A stretch of DNA of 64,000 bases, taken from positions 1-64,000 of the forward strand of contig NZ_PJEO01000028.1 in NCBI RefSeq assembly GCF_002843175.1. Direction: 5' to 3'. The translations under genes and the position numbers were made by a program. Positions 9,305-18,029 of this stretch are shown one piece after another (the stretch's first letter is position 1; each line of letters begins with the position of its first letter). This stretch comes from Confluentibacter flavum. Lineage in GTDB: Bacteria; Bacteroidota; Bacteroidia; Flavobacteriales; Flavobacteriaceae. The notes under the pieces are model-generated. The model saw nothing but the letters and a program-made list of their open reading frames with translations. It had not been told where the DNA came from and ran no database searches.

Positions 9305-9347
9305 AGACTCAAGTACTTTTTGTCAAGTACTTTTTGTATTTGAGTCT
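9305..9347. promoter_or_regulatory. Tandem palindromic operator candidate or terminator-like hairpin upstream of the hydroxy-acid operon
   Basis: Two exact head-to-tail copies of CAAGTACTTTTTGT (9310-9323 and 9324-9337), each containing the palindrome AAGTACTT, lie inside an inverted repeat AGACTCAA (9305-9312) / TTGAGTCT (9340-9347). The block is about 105 bp upstream of the minus-strand operon start. A T-run after the right arm also allows a plus-strand terminator reading, but no plus-strand gene upstream would need one. Confidence 0.45.
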
Positions 9348-9508
9348 TTTTTTAGTACATTTTTAAAAATAAAAAATAATTATATTCGATATTATAGTAG
9401 TACTAAAATCTATTTTTGCAACTGAAATTTCTAATATATGAATCTCATAGAGAAACTAATAATGAAACAGTTATTGTATCCGATAGTCAAGTAAATAGTG
9501 GAAAAAAC

Positions 9509-9540
9509 TTGACAAATAATATTTAAAATGATTATCTTTG
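9509..9540 (+). promoter_or_regulatory. Bacteroidetes-type promoter of the AbiE module
   Basis: TTG at 9509-9511 and TATCTTTG at 9533-9540 match the Bacteroidetes -33 TTG / -7 TAnnTTTG consensus with a 21-nt spacer. The predicted transcript would start just before the ATG at 9554, giving an almost leaderless mRNA. Confidence 0.7.
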
Positions 9541-9553
9541 CACTATTAGAACT

Positions 9554-10279
9554 ATGAATATAACAACATCCATAAAAACTAAAGTTGCTCGTATAGATAC
9601 TGGAGAAGTATTTACATACGATACTTTGTCTATTCCTCAAAGTGAATTTTCTGCTGCAGCTAAAGCTTTAAGCCGATTGGTTGCTAATGGAGTTATAAAG
9701 AGATATAAAAATGGGATGTACTATAAACCCAAGCAAACTGTTTTTGGAGAACTAAAACCAAGAGAAGATGTATTGCTTAAAAATTACCTCTTTGAAAATG
9801 ATAAACAGATTGCTTACGTAACAGGAGTTAGATTATATAATCAACTTGGTCTAACCACTCAAGTTCCTAACGTTGTGAGATTGGCAAGTAAGGATAAAGA
9901 GATAAAGACAAAAATTGGAAGCTTAGTCATAAAACCTGCCAAAAGTTACGTTTCGGTTACAAAAAAAAATGTGCCCTTACTGCAACTCTTGGACGTCATA
10001 AAGGATTTTAAGAACATTCCAGATATGGATAAAATGATAGGTGTTGCTTTTCTAAAAGAAAAAATAGAAAACCTTTCTGATGGAGATAAAGATAAGTTGA
10101 CCAGTTTTGCAAAATCCTATCCGCCAAAAGTTAGGGCTTTATTGGGAGCCATTCTTGAGGCTCTTTCACTTGAAGATTTGAGCGAATCACTTAAAGAAAC
10201 CATTAATTATTTGAGTAGCTATGAATTTGGGATATCTAAAAAAGCATTGCCTACTGCCTCAAACTGGAACATTACCTAA
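9554..10279 (+). CDS. AbiEi-like antitoxin (DUF6088-type transcriptional regulator)
   Basis: A 241-residue protein with an N-terminal winged-helix segment: TFDTLSIP-like start, then ALSRLVANGVIKRYKNGMYYKP near residues 38-60, the pattern of type IV AbiEi antitoxins. The remainder (YVTGVRLYNQLGLTTQVP and onward) corresponds to the antitoxin's C-terminal domain. In AbiE systems this protein represses its own promoter and neutralises the toxin without direct contact. The nucleotidyltransferase toxin follows 88 bp downstream. The compact TTG/TAnnTTTG promoter upstream is the natural operator region. Confidence 0.78.
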   Translation: MNITTSIKTKVARIDTGEVFTYDTLSIPQSEFSAAAKALSRLVANGVIKRYKNGMYYKPKQTVFGELKPREDVLLKNYLFENDKQIAYVTGVRLYNQLGLTTQVPNVVRLASKDKEIKTKIGSLVIKPAKSYVSVTKKNVPLLQLLDVIKDFKNIPDMDKMIGVAFLKEKIENLSDGDKDKLTSFAKSYPPKVRALLGAILEALSLEDLSESLKETINYLSSYEFGISKKALPTASNWNIT

Positions 10280-10367
10280 TGAAACGAGCATGTTAAAAAT
10301 TTTAACACACAACCGAATGATTAATAGCGAACAGCATCTGACCATTAAAAAAAATAAATAGTAACAG

Positions 10368-11348
10368 GTGAAATTACACAATTATAAAGATGCCTTTGAA
10401 GGTGCCATTGTCGCAACTGCACAACATTTTGGAATTTCAGAAGTCTATATTGAAAAAGATTATTGGGTAACCTTAGCACTCAAACAAATATTTACGGATG
10501 CTAATTCCAAAGATATTGCTGTTTTTAAAGGCGGAACATCCCTTTCCAAATGCTTCGGTATTATTGACCGATTTTCTGAAGATATAGATATGGTGGTCAT
10601 CAAGGAAGATGGCGAAACAGACAATTCTTTGAAGCGAAAATTAAAAAAAGTGACCAGTGCTTTAGAAGTTATTATGACTGAAATTCCCAACCATCCGTTG
10701 GAGAATAAACGTGGGAAGATTAGAAAAATAGTTTATGGTTATGACAAGGTAGGTGTTAAAGGAACGTTTGGGCAAGTGAGGGATCATATTGTATTGGAAG
10801 TTTCGAGTTTTGGAAATTCCCATCCTTCTGAAAAAGCTGAAATACATTCAATGATAACAGAATTTATAGCCACAACAAATAATCCAGACCTTATCAAAGC
10901 ATATCAACTTGAACCCTTCAAGGTAACAGTAATCAGCATCGAGCGCACTTTTTGTGAAAAGATAATAAGCTTGGTCAGATTTTCATATACCGATAACCCT
11001 TTAGAGGATTTGGCTAATAAAGTCCGTCATACCTACGATTTGCATCAATTGCTAAAGGAAAAGAGAATATCTGCATTTTTAAAATTAGATGATTTTGAAA
11101 CGATGCTTATCCAAGTAGGAAAGGACGATGATAAAGCCATCCCTAATGATAAAGAGTGGTTGTCCAAACACCCATCAGAATCATTGTTTTTTAGTGAGAC
11201 CGAGAAAGTTTGGGAAACAGTAAGTAAAACTTATTCAGGCTCTTTTAAGGAGTTACTTACAGGAGAATTGCCTGATGAGAAGGATGTACTCAAATCCTTA
11301 TTCAGGATTGGGTCAAGGCTAAATGAAATTAAATGGGACATTAATTAA
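10368..11348 (+). CDS. AbiEii/AbiGii-family nucleotidyltransferase toxin
   Basis: A 326-residue protein with the minimal nucleotidyltransferase signature FKGGTSLSKCFGIIDRFSEDIDMVVI (split here: the GGTSLSK loop near 56-62, the RFSEDIDM metal Asp pair near 69-76). The N-terminal 'EKDYWVTLALKQIF' is also typical of AbiEii. Family members modify RNA, some of them tRNA acceptor ends, and stop growth. The frame opens with GTG at 10368 and no nearby in-frame ATG gives a better N-terminus. It is three bases from the next gene, which implies translational coupling. Confidence 0.85.
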   Translation: MKLHNYKDAFEGAIVATAQHFGISEVYIEKDYWVTLALKQIFTDANSKDIAVFKGGTSLSKCFGIIDRFSEDIDMVVIKEDGETDNSLKRKLKKVTSALEVIMTEIPNHPLENKRGKIRKIVYGYDKVGVKGTFGQVRDHIVLEVSSFGNSHPSEKAEIHSMITEFIATTNNPDLIKAYQLEPFKVTVISIERTFCEKIISLVRFSYTDNPLEDLANKVRHTYDLHQLLKEKRISAFLKLDDFETMLIQVGKDDDKAIPNDKEWLSKHPSESLFFSETEKVWETVSKTYSGSFKELLTGELPDEKDVLKSLFRIGSRLNEIKWDIN

Positions 11349-11351
11349 TCG

Positions 11352-11909
11352 ATGATTGAAAAAATAAAAGAAACAGCCGATAAGCTCATTGAACCATTAC
11401 AAAATGTAAAGGATAATGGTGCTAAAAATTATTTTCAACACGATTTTGACTGTTCTTTTTTTCAAGATTGGAATATAACAGATATTAGAGGTTCAGAAGA
11501 ACATACAGAAGTATTTAATAAGCTTGGAGCAATTAAAGGACCTGTGGTTTATTGGTTTGAAATATTATCCCCAACCTCCACGGAAATTATTAGAAAACTC
11601 ATTTCAGAATATAAATATTCTGAAGGAGCAAAATCAGTTCCCGCTTTAAAATTGAAGTATTATAGGGAGTCTAAGGCATTATATGTTGGGAAAGTGAAGC
11701 GTAATTTCTGGGGAAGAGTGATACAGCATCTTGGATATTATCAGGTGAAAAGAACACAAGGTTTACAGCTCTACCATTGGGCAAAAAATATAGGTTTAAA
11801 AGTAAGATTACACGCTTTCGAGTTTGAACCAGAGATGGAAGATTTGATTTCCGTTTTTGAACTTAAATTTGCACGTATGCTAAAACCTATAACTGGAAAG
11901 CATTCTTAA
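11352..11909 (+). CDS. Divergent GIY-YIG-like protein, third gene of the AbiE module
   Basis: A 185-residue protein not usually part of AbiE. The central part resembles a GIY-YIG nuclease: VVYWFEI near residue 57 stands for GIY, ALYVGKVKRNFWGRVIQHL near 108-126 gives the YIG-like strand and the catalytic Arg position, and a late Glu in FELKFARMLKP (about 169) occupies the metal-ligand position. The GIY tripeptide is poorly conserved, so activity is uncertain. The ATG lies 3 bp after the toxin stop, so it should be co-translated with the toxin. It may be an extra effector, a modulator or a passenger. Confidence 0.6.
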   Translation: MIEKIKETADKLIEPLQNVKDNGAKNYFQHDFDCSFFQDWNITDIRGSEEHTEVFNKLGAIKGPVVYWFEILSPTSTEIIRKLISEYKYSEGAKSVPALKLKYYRESKALYVGKVKRNFWGRVIQHLGYYQVKRTQGLQLYHWAKNIGLKVRLHAFEFEPEMEDLISVFELKFARMLKPITGKHS

Positions 11910-11920
11910 TTTAGAAAAAA

Positions 11921-12082
11921 ATGAGCACGATAAAGACCGTACAGCGATTAGAATTTGAAAAAAAGGAGTCCTACATCTGTGATTCGATATTTAATATATT
12001 GACTTTCAATTATTTGAAACCCATTCATATCAATCCTGTCATCCCGACGAACCCTATTTTTATAAAATTAAAACACTGTTAA
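11921..12082 (+). CDS. Possible 53-residue ORF at the end of the AbiE unit
   Basis: The ATG at 11921 is 11 bp after the GIY-YIG-like gene and opens a frame (MSTIKTVQRLEFEKKES...) that stops inside the loop of the terminator hairpin. The first 30 residues look protein-like; the rest is low-complexity. I do not recognise it. It may be the start of a gene truncated by deletion, or chance. Confidence 0.25.
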   Translation: MSTIKTVQRLEFEKKESYICDSIFNILTFNYLKPIHINPVIPTNPIFIKLKHC

Positions 12083-12107
12083 TTGTATGATTTTCAGTGT
12101 TTTTTTA
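12070..12107 (+). terminator. Rho-independent terminator of the AbiE unit
   Basis: AAAACACTG (12070-12078) pairs with CAGTGTTTT (12095-12103), followed by a T-run. Confidence 0.7.
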
Positions 12108-12463
12108 TTTTCTTTTCTTGGATTAGCTTTAAAATCAGTTCAAAAGTGATCTATTCGGGTACCTCTTTTTTCATTTTTAGTCCCTCTTTAGCTTTTGACT
12201 TTCGCTTCGATTTGACTTTCAAAAACAAATCGATTATTAACTTAAAGCGAGAGTATATACAGGTTTCAAGAATATTTAGTATTCATTTTTGGCTGAATTT
12301 TATATAATATTTTGAATTTGTCACTCAAGCCTAATTTTGATAACATACATTAGGGCAACACGATCCACTAAGCTGTTCTCTTTGAATTTTTGTAGGTTCC
12401 ATATCGAGGAAAGCATGTTTCGTATCATCTTTCAAAGACTTTATGGTTAAAAGGGTCTTTAGG
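12108..12463. other. Intergenic region between the AbiE terminator and the Lrp-type gene
   Basis: AT-rich. An open frame of 74 codons (12083-12307) is low-complexity Phe/Ile/Ser-rich and I do not call it a gene. No promoter or RNA structure stands out. It may mark the right junction of the defence insert. Confidence 0.5.
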
Positions 12464-12943
12464 TTAGGGATTCGTTAATGATAGTTCAAATGCCGTTGTG
12501 AATTTATCATTGGATAATACAAACGAGCTTTGTATGTGATCAATATTACCAATATTTGATAGTTTGTTGAGAACGAATTTCTGATAGGCTTCCATGTCAC
12601 GCATCATGACCTTTACTAAAAAGTCATAATTGCCACCTATATGATAGATCTCCATGACATCCGGAACGGCCTCCATCTCCTTTATAAAACTGCCCACATA
12701 CGTAACACCATGGTTTTTAATGGATATGGATATGAACACCGTCAGCTTTCGGTCAATGTGTTTGGGATTCAATAAACAAACATATTTATGGATGACCCCG
12801 TTTTTTTCGAGGCGCCTGATACGCTCAAAAATGGGTGTGGTGGTCAAACCTAATTTTTCCGCAAGGGCTTTGGTGGTAATCCGCGCATCCTTTTGAAGGA
12901 TATTAAGGATTTTTTTATCAACAGTGTCTAAGGTAAAGGCCAT
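12464..12943 (-). CDS. Lrp/AsnC-family transcriptional regulator
   Basis: A 159-residue regulator: N-terminal HTH (LDTVDKKILNILQKDARITTKALAEKLGLTTTPIFERIRRLEKNG in the first 50 residues) followed by the RAM/AsnC effector domain (VFISISIKNHG onward, with MEIYHIGGNYDFLVKV near 100). Such proteins sense amino acids. It is transcribed away from an amino-acid dehydrogenase and the Phe/Tyr catabolic operon, with a large inverted repeat between. The obvious inference is local control by phenylalanine, tyrosine or a branched-chain amino acid. Confidence 0.9.
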   Translation of the reverse strand: MAFTLDTVDKKILNILQKDARITTKALAEKLGLTTTPIFERIRRLEKNGVIHKYVCLLNPKHIDRKLTVFISISIKNHGVTYVGSFIKEMEAVPDVMEIYHIGGNYDFLVKVMMRDMEAYQKFVLNKLSNIGNIDHIQSSFVLSNDKFTTAFELSLTNP

Positions 12944-12944
12944 A

Positions 12945-13035
12945 AAAAGAAAATAATTATATAATGGATATGTTTTTCGATTGTAAATATAATTATTTTC
13001 TTTTATATCACTTTATTTTAGTGTTATTTTCTTTT
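12945..13035. promoter_or_regulatory. Inverted-repeat operator between the Lrp-type gene and the Phe/Tyr operon
   Basis: An 18-bp perfect inverted repeat: AAAAGAAAATAATTATAT at 12945-12962 and its exact reverse complement at 12987-13004, with a 24-bp spacer. The 12-bp half-site TTATTTTCTTTT (12993-13004) recurs at 13024-13035, 31 bp further on, about three helical turns. Multiple phased AT-rich half-sites are what an octameric Lrp-type protein binds. Confidence 0.65.
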
Positions 13036-13125
13036 TATAGGCTATTTGTTGGTTTATAAGAATATAAAAGTCGTATTTATTTGTTACATTTAGATATGTT
13101 AATTAAATCGGTTAACGGCCACAAT

Positions 13126-14343
13126 ATGTTAAAATTGCTAAGAAAATTCGAGAAAATGTCTCCAGAAATCGTGTTTGAATGGAAGGATCGGGAATTGGGG
13201 GCTGAAGGCTGGCTGGTTCTAAATTCCTTGCGTGGGGGAGCTGCAGGTGGTGGTACTAGAATGCGAAAAGGACTCAGTAAACAAGAGGTTGTTTCGTTAG
13301 CTAAAACCATGGAAGTTAAGTTTACCGTTTCGGGACCTGCCATAGGCGGTGCCAAATCTGGAATCAACTTCGATCCTATGGACCCCAGAAAGAACGACGT
13401 TTTAAAACGCTGGTATAAAGCGGTGATGCCTTTGCTGAAAAGTTATTATGGTACCGGTGGCGATATGAATGTTGATGAAATTGCCGATGTGATTCCTATT
13501 ACCGAAAGTTATGGCTTGTGGCATCCGCAGGAAGGCATTGTAACTGGTTTTTTTCACCCGAATGAAGCCGAAAAGGTTCATAAAATTGGACAATTGCGAT
13601 TGGGGGTTTCCAAAGTTATTGAAGATAAGGAATTCACTCCCGATATCCGTGCCAAATATACCGTTGCCGATCTTATAACGGGATACGGTGTTGCGGAATC
13701 CATAAAGCATTTTTATGCCTTATGGCAGAAAGATATCACTGGTAAACGTGCCATTATCCAAGGTTGGGGCAATGTGGGTTCTGCTGTGGGGTATTATTTG
13801 GCTAAGTCAGGTGTTAGGATTGTTGGCATTATGGATATCAATGGGGTGGTTATAAATGAAGCGGGTTTTACACTTGATGCCATCGAAGCCTTTTATACCA
13901 AAGGATTACAATCGGATCAAACCATCGAATTTAATGTTGGGAATGATATGATTTGGGATGTTGAAACCGATATTTTTGTGCCTTGTGCCGGTTCGCGCCT
14001 TGTCCAGATAGATCAATTGGAAAAATTGGTTAAAAATGGATTGGAGCTCATCTCCTGTGGTGCGAACGTGCCTTTTACCGACAAAGAAATATTCTTTGGG
14101 AAAACATTGGCATATGCCGATAATCATGTGGCGGTGATACCTGATTTTATTGCCAATTGTGGGATGGCCAGAGTCTTTGCCTTCTTGATGAATGGTGTTA
14201 AAGAGATTACGGATGACACTATTTTTAAGGATACATCAGATACCATTTATAATGCCTTGGCACGGATACGGAAAGTCCATACAAGTGATCGTCATATAAC
14301 AAAAAAAGCATTGGAGATTGCCATAAGCCAATTGGTAAATTAA
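13126..14343 (+). CDS. Glu/Leu/Phe/Val family amino-acid dehydrogenase
   Basis: An NAD(P)-dependent enzyme, about 405 residues, oxidatively deaminating an amino acid to its 2-oxo acid. The open frame extends upstream to a TTG, but M16 (MLKLLRKFEKMSPEIVFEWKD) aligns with the usual flavobacterial N-terminus. Visible: LRGGAAGGGTRMRKGLSKQE (substrate-binding region), the catalytic Lys in SGPAIGGAKSGIN, GTGGDMNVDE, and the Rossmann motif IQGWGNVGSAVGYYLAKSG. As the first gene of the Phe/Tyr unit, it could deaminate Phe or Tyr directly or recycle glutamate from transamination. It is 104 bp upstream of hmgA, the widest gap in the unit. Confidence 0.82.
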   Translation: MLKLLRKFEKMSPEIVFEWKDRELGAEGWLVLNSLRGGAAGGGTRMRKGLSKQEVVSLAKTMEVKFTVSGPAIGGAKSGINFDPMDPRKNDVLKRWYKAVMPLLKSYYGTGGDMNVDEIADVIPITESYGLWHPQEGIVTGFFHPNEAEKVHKIGQLRLGVSKVIEDKEFTPDIRAKYTVADLITGYGVAESIKHFYALWQKDITGKRAIIQGWGNVGSAVGYYLAKSGVRIVGIMDINGVVINEAGFTLDAIEAFYTKGLQSDQTIEFNVGNDMIWDVETDIFVPCAGSRLVQIDQLEKLVKNGLELISCGANVPFTDKEIFFGKTLAYADNHVAVIPDFIANCGMARVFAFLMNGVKEITDDTIFKDTSDTIYNALARIRKVHTSDRHITKKALEIAISQLVN

Positions 14344-14447
14344 TGACCTCTGGCCAAGTTTATGGGTGTTCAAATAGTGTATAAAAAAGAGTGCTGCTGT
14401 CCTTGGATTGTACAGCATAGGTTTTTGTATAATTAAATTGTTGAAAT

Positions 14448-15605
14448 ATGCCATTATACCACACATTAGGGACACTGCCGCCCAAAAGGCATACCGCATT
14501 CAAATCCAAAGATGGAGTTTTTTATTATGAACAACTGTTTGGAACGGTGGGCTTTGATGGGATGTCTTCCTTGTTGTACCATGTGCACCGCCCCACTATG
14601 GTCAAGGAGGTTCGGGCGACCTATTCCATAGCTCCTAAGATCATTGAGGATAAAAATATGCTTTCCAGATGTTTCGGAGGCCTTTCCATAAAACCGGAAT
14701 CCGATTTCCTCACAAGCAGAAAACCCATATTAGTCAATAAGGACTGTCAAATTGAATTGGCGGCACCAAAGGATACCATGACCGATTATTTTTATAAAAA
14801 TGCGGATGCAGATGAATTGATTTTTGTCCATAGGGGTACTGGTGTGCTGAGATCACTATTCGGAACCCTGGATTTTGCTCCGGGGGATTACCTTTTAATA
14901 CCAAGGGGTGTTATTTATCAAATGACTTTTGATTCTGATGATAACCGTTTATTTATTGTTGTGTCCCATAGACCCATTTATACTCCCAAACGCTATCGGA
15001 ATTGGTTTGGGCAATTGTTGGAACATGCACCTTACTGTGAACGTGATATTCGTAAACCGAAGGATTTGGAAACCCATGATGAAAAAGGGGATTTTATCAT
15101 CAAGGTCAAAAAACAAGATATGATCCATGAATATGTCTATGCATCGCACCCGTTTGATGTGGTAGGTTGGGACGGCTATAATTATCCTTATGCCTTTTCC
15201 ATACATGATTTTGAACCCATTACCGGAAGCATACACCAACCGCCACCTGTACACCAAACGTTTGAAACTGATGCTTTTGTGGTGTGTTCCTTTTGCCCCC
15301 GTTTATACGATTATCATCCACAGGCCGTACCTGCGCCTTATAATCATAGTAATATTGATTCAGATGAAGTGCTTTATTATGTGGATGGCGATTTTATGAG
15401 TAGGAACCATATCGAAATGGGATACATAACCCTCCACCCTGCAGGAATACCCCATGGACCGCACCCAGGTGCCATGGAACGAAGTATTGGTAAAACAAGG
15501 ACGGATGAATTAGCTGTTATGGTGGATACCTTTAAACCTTTACAAATTACGGAACATGCCTTGCCTATTGAAGTGCCAGATTACCACAGGTCTTGGCTGG
15601 AATAA
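14448..15605 (+). CDS. hmgA: Homogentisate 1,2-dioxygenase
   Basis: A 385-residue Fe(II) cupin dioxygenase that opens the homogentisate ring to maleylacetoacetate. The iron ligands match the family spacing: the His and Glu of YNHSNIDSDE (about 302 and 308) and the His of PHGPHPG near 337. The N-terminus MPLYHTLGTLPPKRHTAF is characteristic of the Bacteroidetes branch, which is shorter than the human enzyme (445). The stop is 2 bp from the next start codon, so it is co-translated with Hpd. Confidence 0.92.
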   Translation: MPLYHTLGTLPPKRHTAFKSKDGVFYYEQLFGTVGFDGMSSLLYHVHRPTMVKEVRATYSIAPKIIEDKNMLSRCFGGLSIKPESDFLTSRKPILVNKDCQIELAAPKDTMTDYFYKNADADELIFVHRGTGVLRSLFGTLDFAPGDYLLIPRGVIYQMTFDSDDNRLFIVVSHRPIYTPKRYRNWFGQLLEHAPYCERDIRKPKDLETHDEKGDFIIKVKKQDMIHEYVYASHPFDVVGWDGYNYPYAFSIHDFEPITGSIHQPPPVHQTFETDAFVVCSFCPRLYDYHPQAVPAPYNHSNIDSDEVLYYVDGDFMSRNHIEMGYITLHPAGIPHGPHPGAMERSIGKTRTDELAVMVDTFKPLQITEHALPIEVPDYHRSWLE

Positions 15606-15607
15606 AA

Positions 15608-16744
15608 ATGAACGATATGAAACCATTGGAAATAAAAAAAATATTTGAAAACGCCCAAGATTTTCTACCATTAAACGGTACGGATTATATTGAACTCTAT
15701 GTGGGTAATGCGAAACAGGCTGCCTATTATTATAAATCAGCTTTCGGGTTTCAGACCATAGCGTATTCAGGTCTGGAAACGGGAAATATGGATACGGTAT
15801 CTTATGTGTTGAATCAAGGCAAGATTCGCCTTGTCCTAACGTCTTCCTTAGTGGCCGATAGTCCCATTAATGCACATGTTAACAAACATGGTGATGGGGT
15901 TAAGGTAATTGCCCTGTGGGTCGATGATGCCACGAAGTCCTGGGAAGAAACAACACGGCGAGGGGCTAAATCGGTTTTTGAACCAAAAACGGAAAAGGAT
16001 GCCGATGGATATACCGTTAGGTCTGCCATACACACCTATGGGGAAACCATCCATGTTTTTGTGGAGCGATCCCATTATAAGGGTGTCTTTTTACCTGGGT
16101 TCCAACCAATGGTGGACGCCAATAATCCGTCCCCCATTGGCCTAAAATACGTGGATCATATGGTCGGTAATGTGCCCTTGGGAAATATGGGTATCTGGTG
16201 TGATTTTTATGCTGAGGTGATGGGGTTTACCCAATTGGTGTCGTTTGATGATAAGGATATTTCAACCGAATATACGGCACTTATGAGCAAGGTGATGAGC
16301 AATGGTAATGGACGCATTAAGTTCCCTATTAATGAACCTGCCGAAGGGAAAAAGAAATCACAGATTGAAGAGTATATACATTTCTACAACGGGGCTGGTG
16401 TGCAGCATATAGCCGTTGCGACTGATAATATTATTGAAACGGTGACAGCGTTACGACAACGGGGCGTTGAATTTTTACACGTTCCTGAGATCTACTATGA
16501 TACGGTGTTGGAACGAGTGGGAACCATCGATGAAGATTTGGAACCGCTCAGGGATCTCAATATTTTGATTGATAGGGATGATGAAGGCTACCTATTGCAA
16601 ATTTTCACCAAACCAGTGGTTGACAGACCGACCTTGTTTTTTGAAATCATCCAACGCAAAGGGGCACAATCTTTTGGTAAGGGAAATTTCAAGGCACTAT
16701 TTGAAGCCATGGAACGGGAACAGGAACTGCGTGGAACGCTTTAA
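15608..16744 (+). CDS. hpd: 4-hydroxyphenylpyruvate dioxygenase
   Basis: Converts 4-hydroxyphenylpyruvate to homogentisate. About 378 residues from the ATG at 15608; the frame opens a few codons earlier at a TTG inside hmgA, so the ATG is preferred. The two vicinal-oxygen-chelate domains are present. Iron ligands: His in LKYVDHMVGNV (about 183 of the open frame), His in GVQHIAVATDNI (about 264) and Glu in LFFEIIQRKG (about 349). It sits between HmgA and fumarylacetoacetase in pathway order. Confidence 0.93.
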   Translation: MNDMKPLEIKKIFENAQDFLPLNGTDYIELYVGNAKQAAYYYKSAFGFQTIAYSGLETGNMDTVSYVLNQGKIRLVLTSSLVADSPINAHVNKHGDGVKVIALWVDDATKSWEETTRRGAKSVFEPKTEKDADGYTVRSAIHTYGETIHVFVERSHYKGVFLPGFQPMVDANNPSPIGLKYVDHMVGNVPLGNMGIWCDFYAEVMGFTQLVSFDDKDISTEYTALMSKVMSNGNGRIKFPINEPAEGKKKSQIEEYIHFYNGAGVQHIAVATDNIIETVTALRQRGVEFLHVPEIYYDTVLERVGTIDEDLEPLRDLNILIDRDDEGYLLQIFTKPVVDRPTLFFEIIQRKGAQSFGKGNFKALFEAMEREQELRGTL

Positions 16745-16754
16745 AAATGAACTC

Positions 16755-18029
16755 ATGAAACGACTTAAAAGTTGGGTGGATATCCCAAAGGATTCAGATT
16801 TTTCGATATATAACATTCCGTTTGGGGTGTACTCCAAAGGATCTGGGCATTATGCCATAGCGACTGCTATTGGGGATTTTGTTCTGGATTTGGACGTGTT
16901 GCATGCCAATCAGTATTTTTATGATCTCGACTTGCCAAAGGATATTTTTAAGTCGAGGTATTTAAATCCGTTCATAAGCTTGGGTAAACCAATGACCCAA
17001 ACCATTCGATTACGGTTGCAGGAATTGTTAATGGAGGGAGGTGTTTTGCAACATGATCTGAAAACCAATCGTGAGGCCTTTATAAAACAGGGAACAGTAG
17101 ACATGTTGCTTCCATTGGATATTGGTAATTATACCGATTTTTATTCCAGTAAGGAGCATGCCACCAACGTGGGGACCATGTTTAGGGATCCCAGTAAGGC
17201 CTTATTGCCCAATTGGGAGCATATGCCAGTGGGGTACCATGGGAGGGCATCTTCCATAGTGGCAAGTGGCACCCCCATCAATCGTCCTTATGGACAACTC
17301 AAGGATCCAGCCAAAGAGAGTCCCGATTTTGGTGTTTCCAAACGCTTGGACTTTGAGCTGGAAATGGGTTTTGTGATCGGTAGGGGTACCGAGCTTGGTG
17401 ATGTAGTGCCCATCCATGAGGCTCGCGAGTATATATTTGGCATGGTACTTTTCAATGATTGGTCCGCTAGGGATATTCAGGTTTGGGAATACGTGCCATT
17501 GGGACCGTTCTTGGGTAAAAACTTTGCCTCCAGTATGTCGCCCTGGGTCGTGACCATGGAAGCTTTGGAACCTTTTAGGGTACCCGCACCAGAACAGGCA
17601 ACGAAGGTCTTACCTTACCTAAGGGAACAACGTCATGATACGCTCGATATTCACTTGAAAGTGGCCATACAACCTAAAAACAGTTTGGAAACCGAGGTAT
17701 GCCAGTCCAATTATAAGTACTTGTATTGGACCATGGAGCAACAATTGGCGCACCATACCATTAATGGGTGCAACATCAAGGTCGGGGATGTGTATGCTTC
17801 GGGAACTATCAGTGGTCCCACACCAGATAGTTATGGATCCATGTTGGAACTCGGTTGGAAGGGGACAAAACCGATACCAGTGTCAGATGGTACAACACGA
17901 ACTTTTATTGAAGATCATGATCGCGTAGTCATGCGTGGCCATGCCGGTGACCAGCATCAACGGGTTGGTTTTGGAACTGTAGAAACACTAGTGTTGCCAC
18001 CTAAAAAAATACTATATGATAACGATTGA
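16755..18029 (+). CDS. fahA: Fumarylacetoacetase
   Basis: Hydrolyses fumarylacetoacetate to fumarate and acetoacetate, ending tyrosine degradation. The open frame reaches back into hpd, but the ATG at 16755 (MKRLKSWVDIPKDSDFSIYN) begins the FAH N-terminal domain and gives 424 residues, the usual length. Visible: GYHGRASSIV, the metal Glu pair in DFELEMGFVIG, and Asp plus Lys in FNDWSARDIQVWEY and FLGKNFASSMSPWVV. Its 3' end overlaps the flavin-reductase gene by 14 bp. Confidence 0.93.
   Translation: MKRLKSWVDIPKDSDFSIYNIPFGVYSKGSGHYAIATAIGDFVLDLDVLHANQYFYDLDLPKDIFKSRYLNPFISLGKPMTQTIRLRLQELLMEGGVLQHDLKTNREAFIKQGTVDMLLPLDIGNYTDFYSSKEHATNVGTMFRDPSKALLPNWEHMPVGYHGRASSIVASGTPINRPYGQLKDPAKESPDFGVSKRLDFELEMGFVIGRGTELGDVVPIHEAREYIFGMVLFNDWSARDIQVWEYVPLGPFLGKNFASSMSPWVVTMEALEPFRVPAPEQATKVLPYLREQRHDTLDIHLKVAIQPKNSLETEVCQSNYKYLYWTMEQQLAHHTINGCNIKVGDVYASGTISGPTPDSYGSMLELGWKGTKPIPVSDGTTRTFIEDHDRVVMRGHAGDQHQRVGFGTVETLVLPPKKILYDND

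Noticed and set aside
9438-9494. 18-codon ORF upstream of the AbiE promoter
   Set aside because: Too short, and an overlapping frame ending in ...NSGKNLTNNI has no start codon; probably a remnant or chance.
12083-12307. 74-codon open frame after the AbiE unit
   Set aside because: Low-complexity Phe/Ser/Ile-rich translation, no recognisable start context and it begins at a terminator hairpin.
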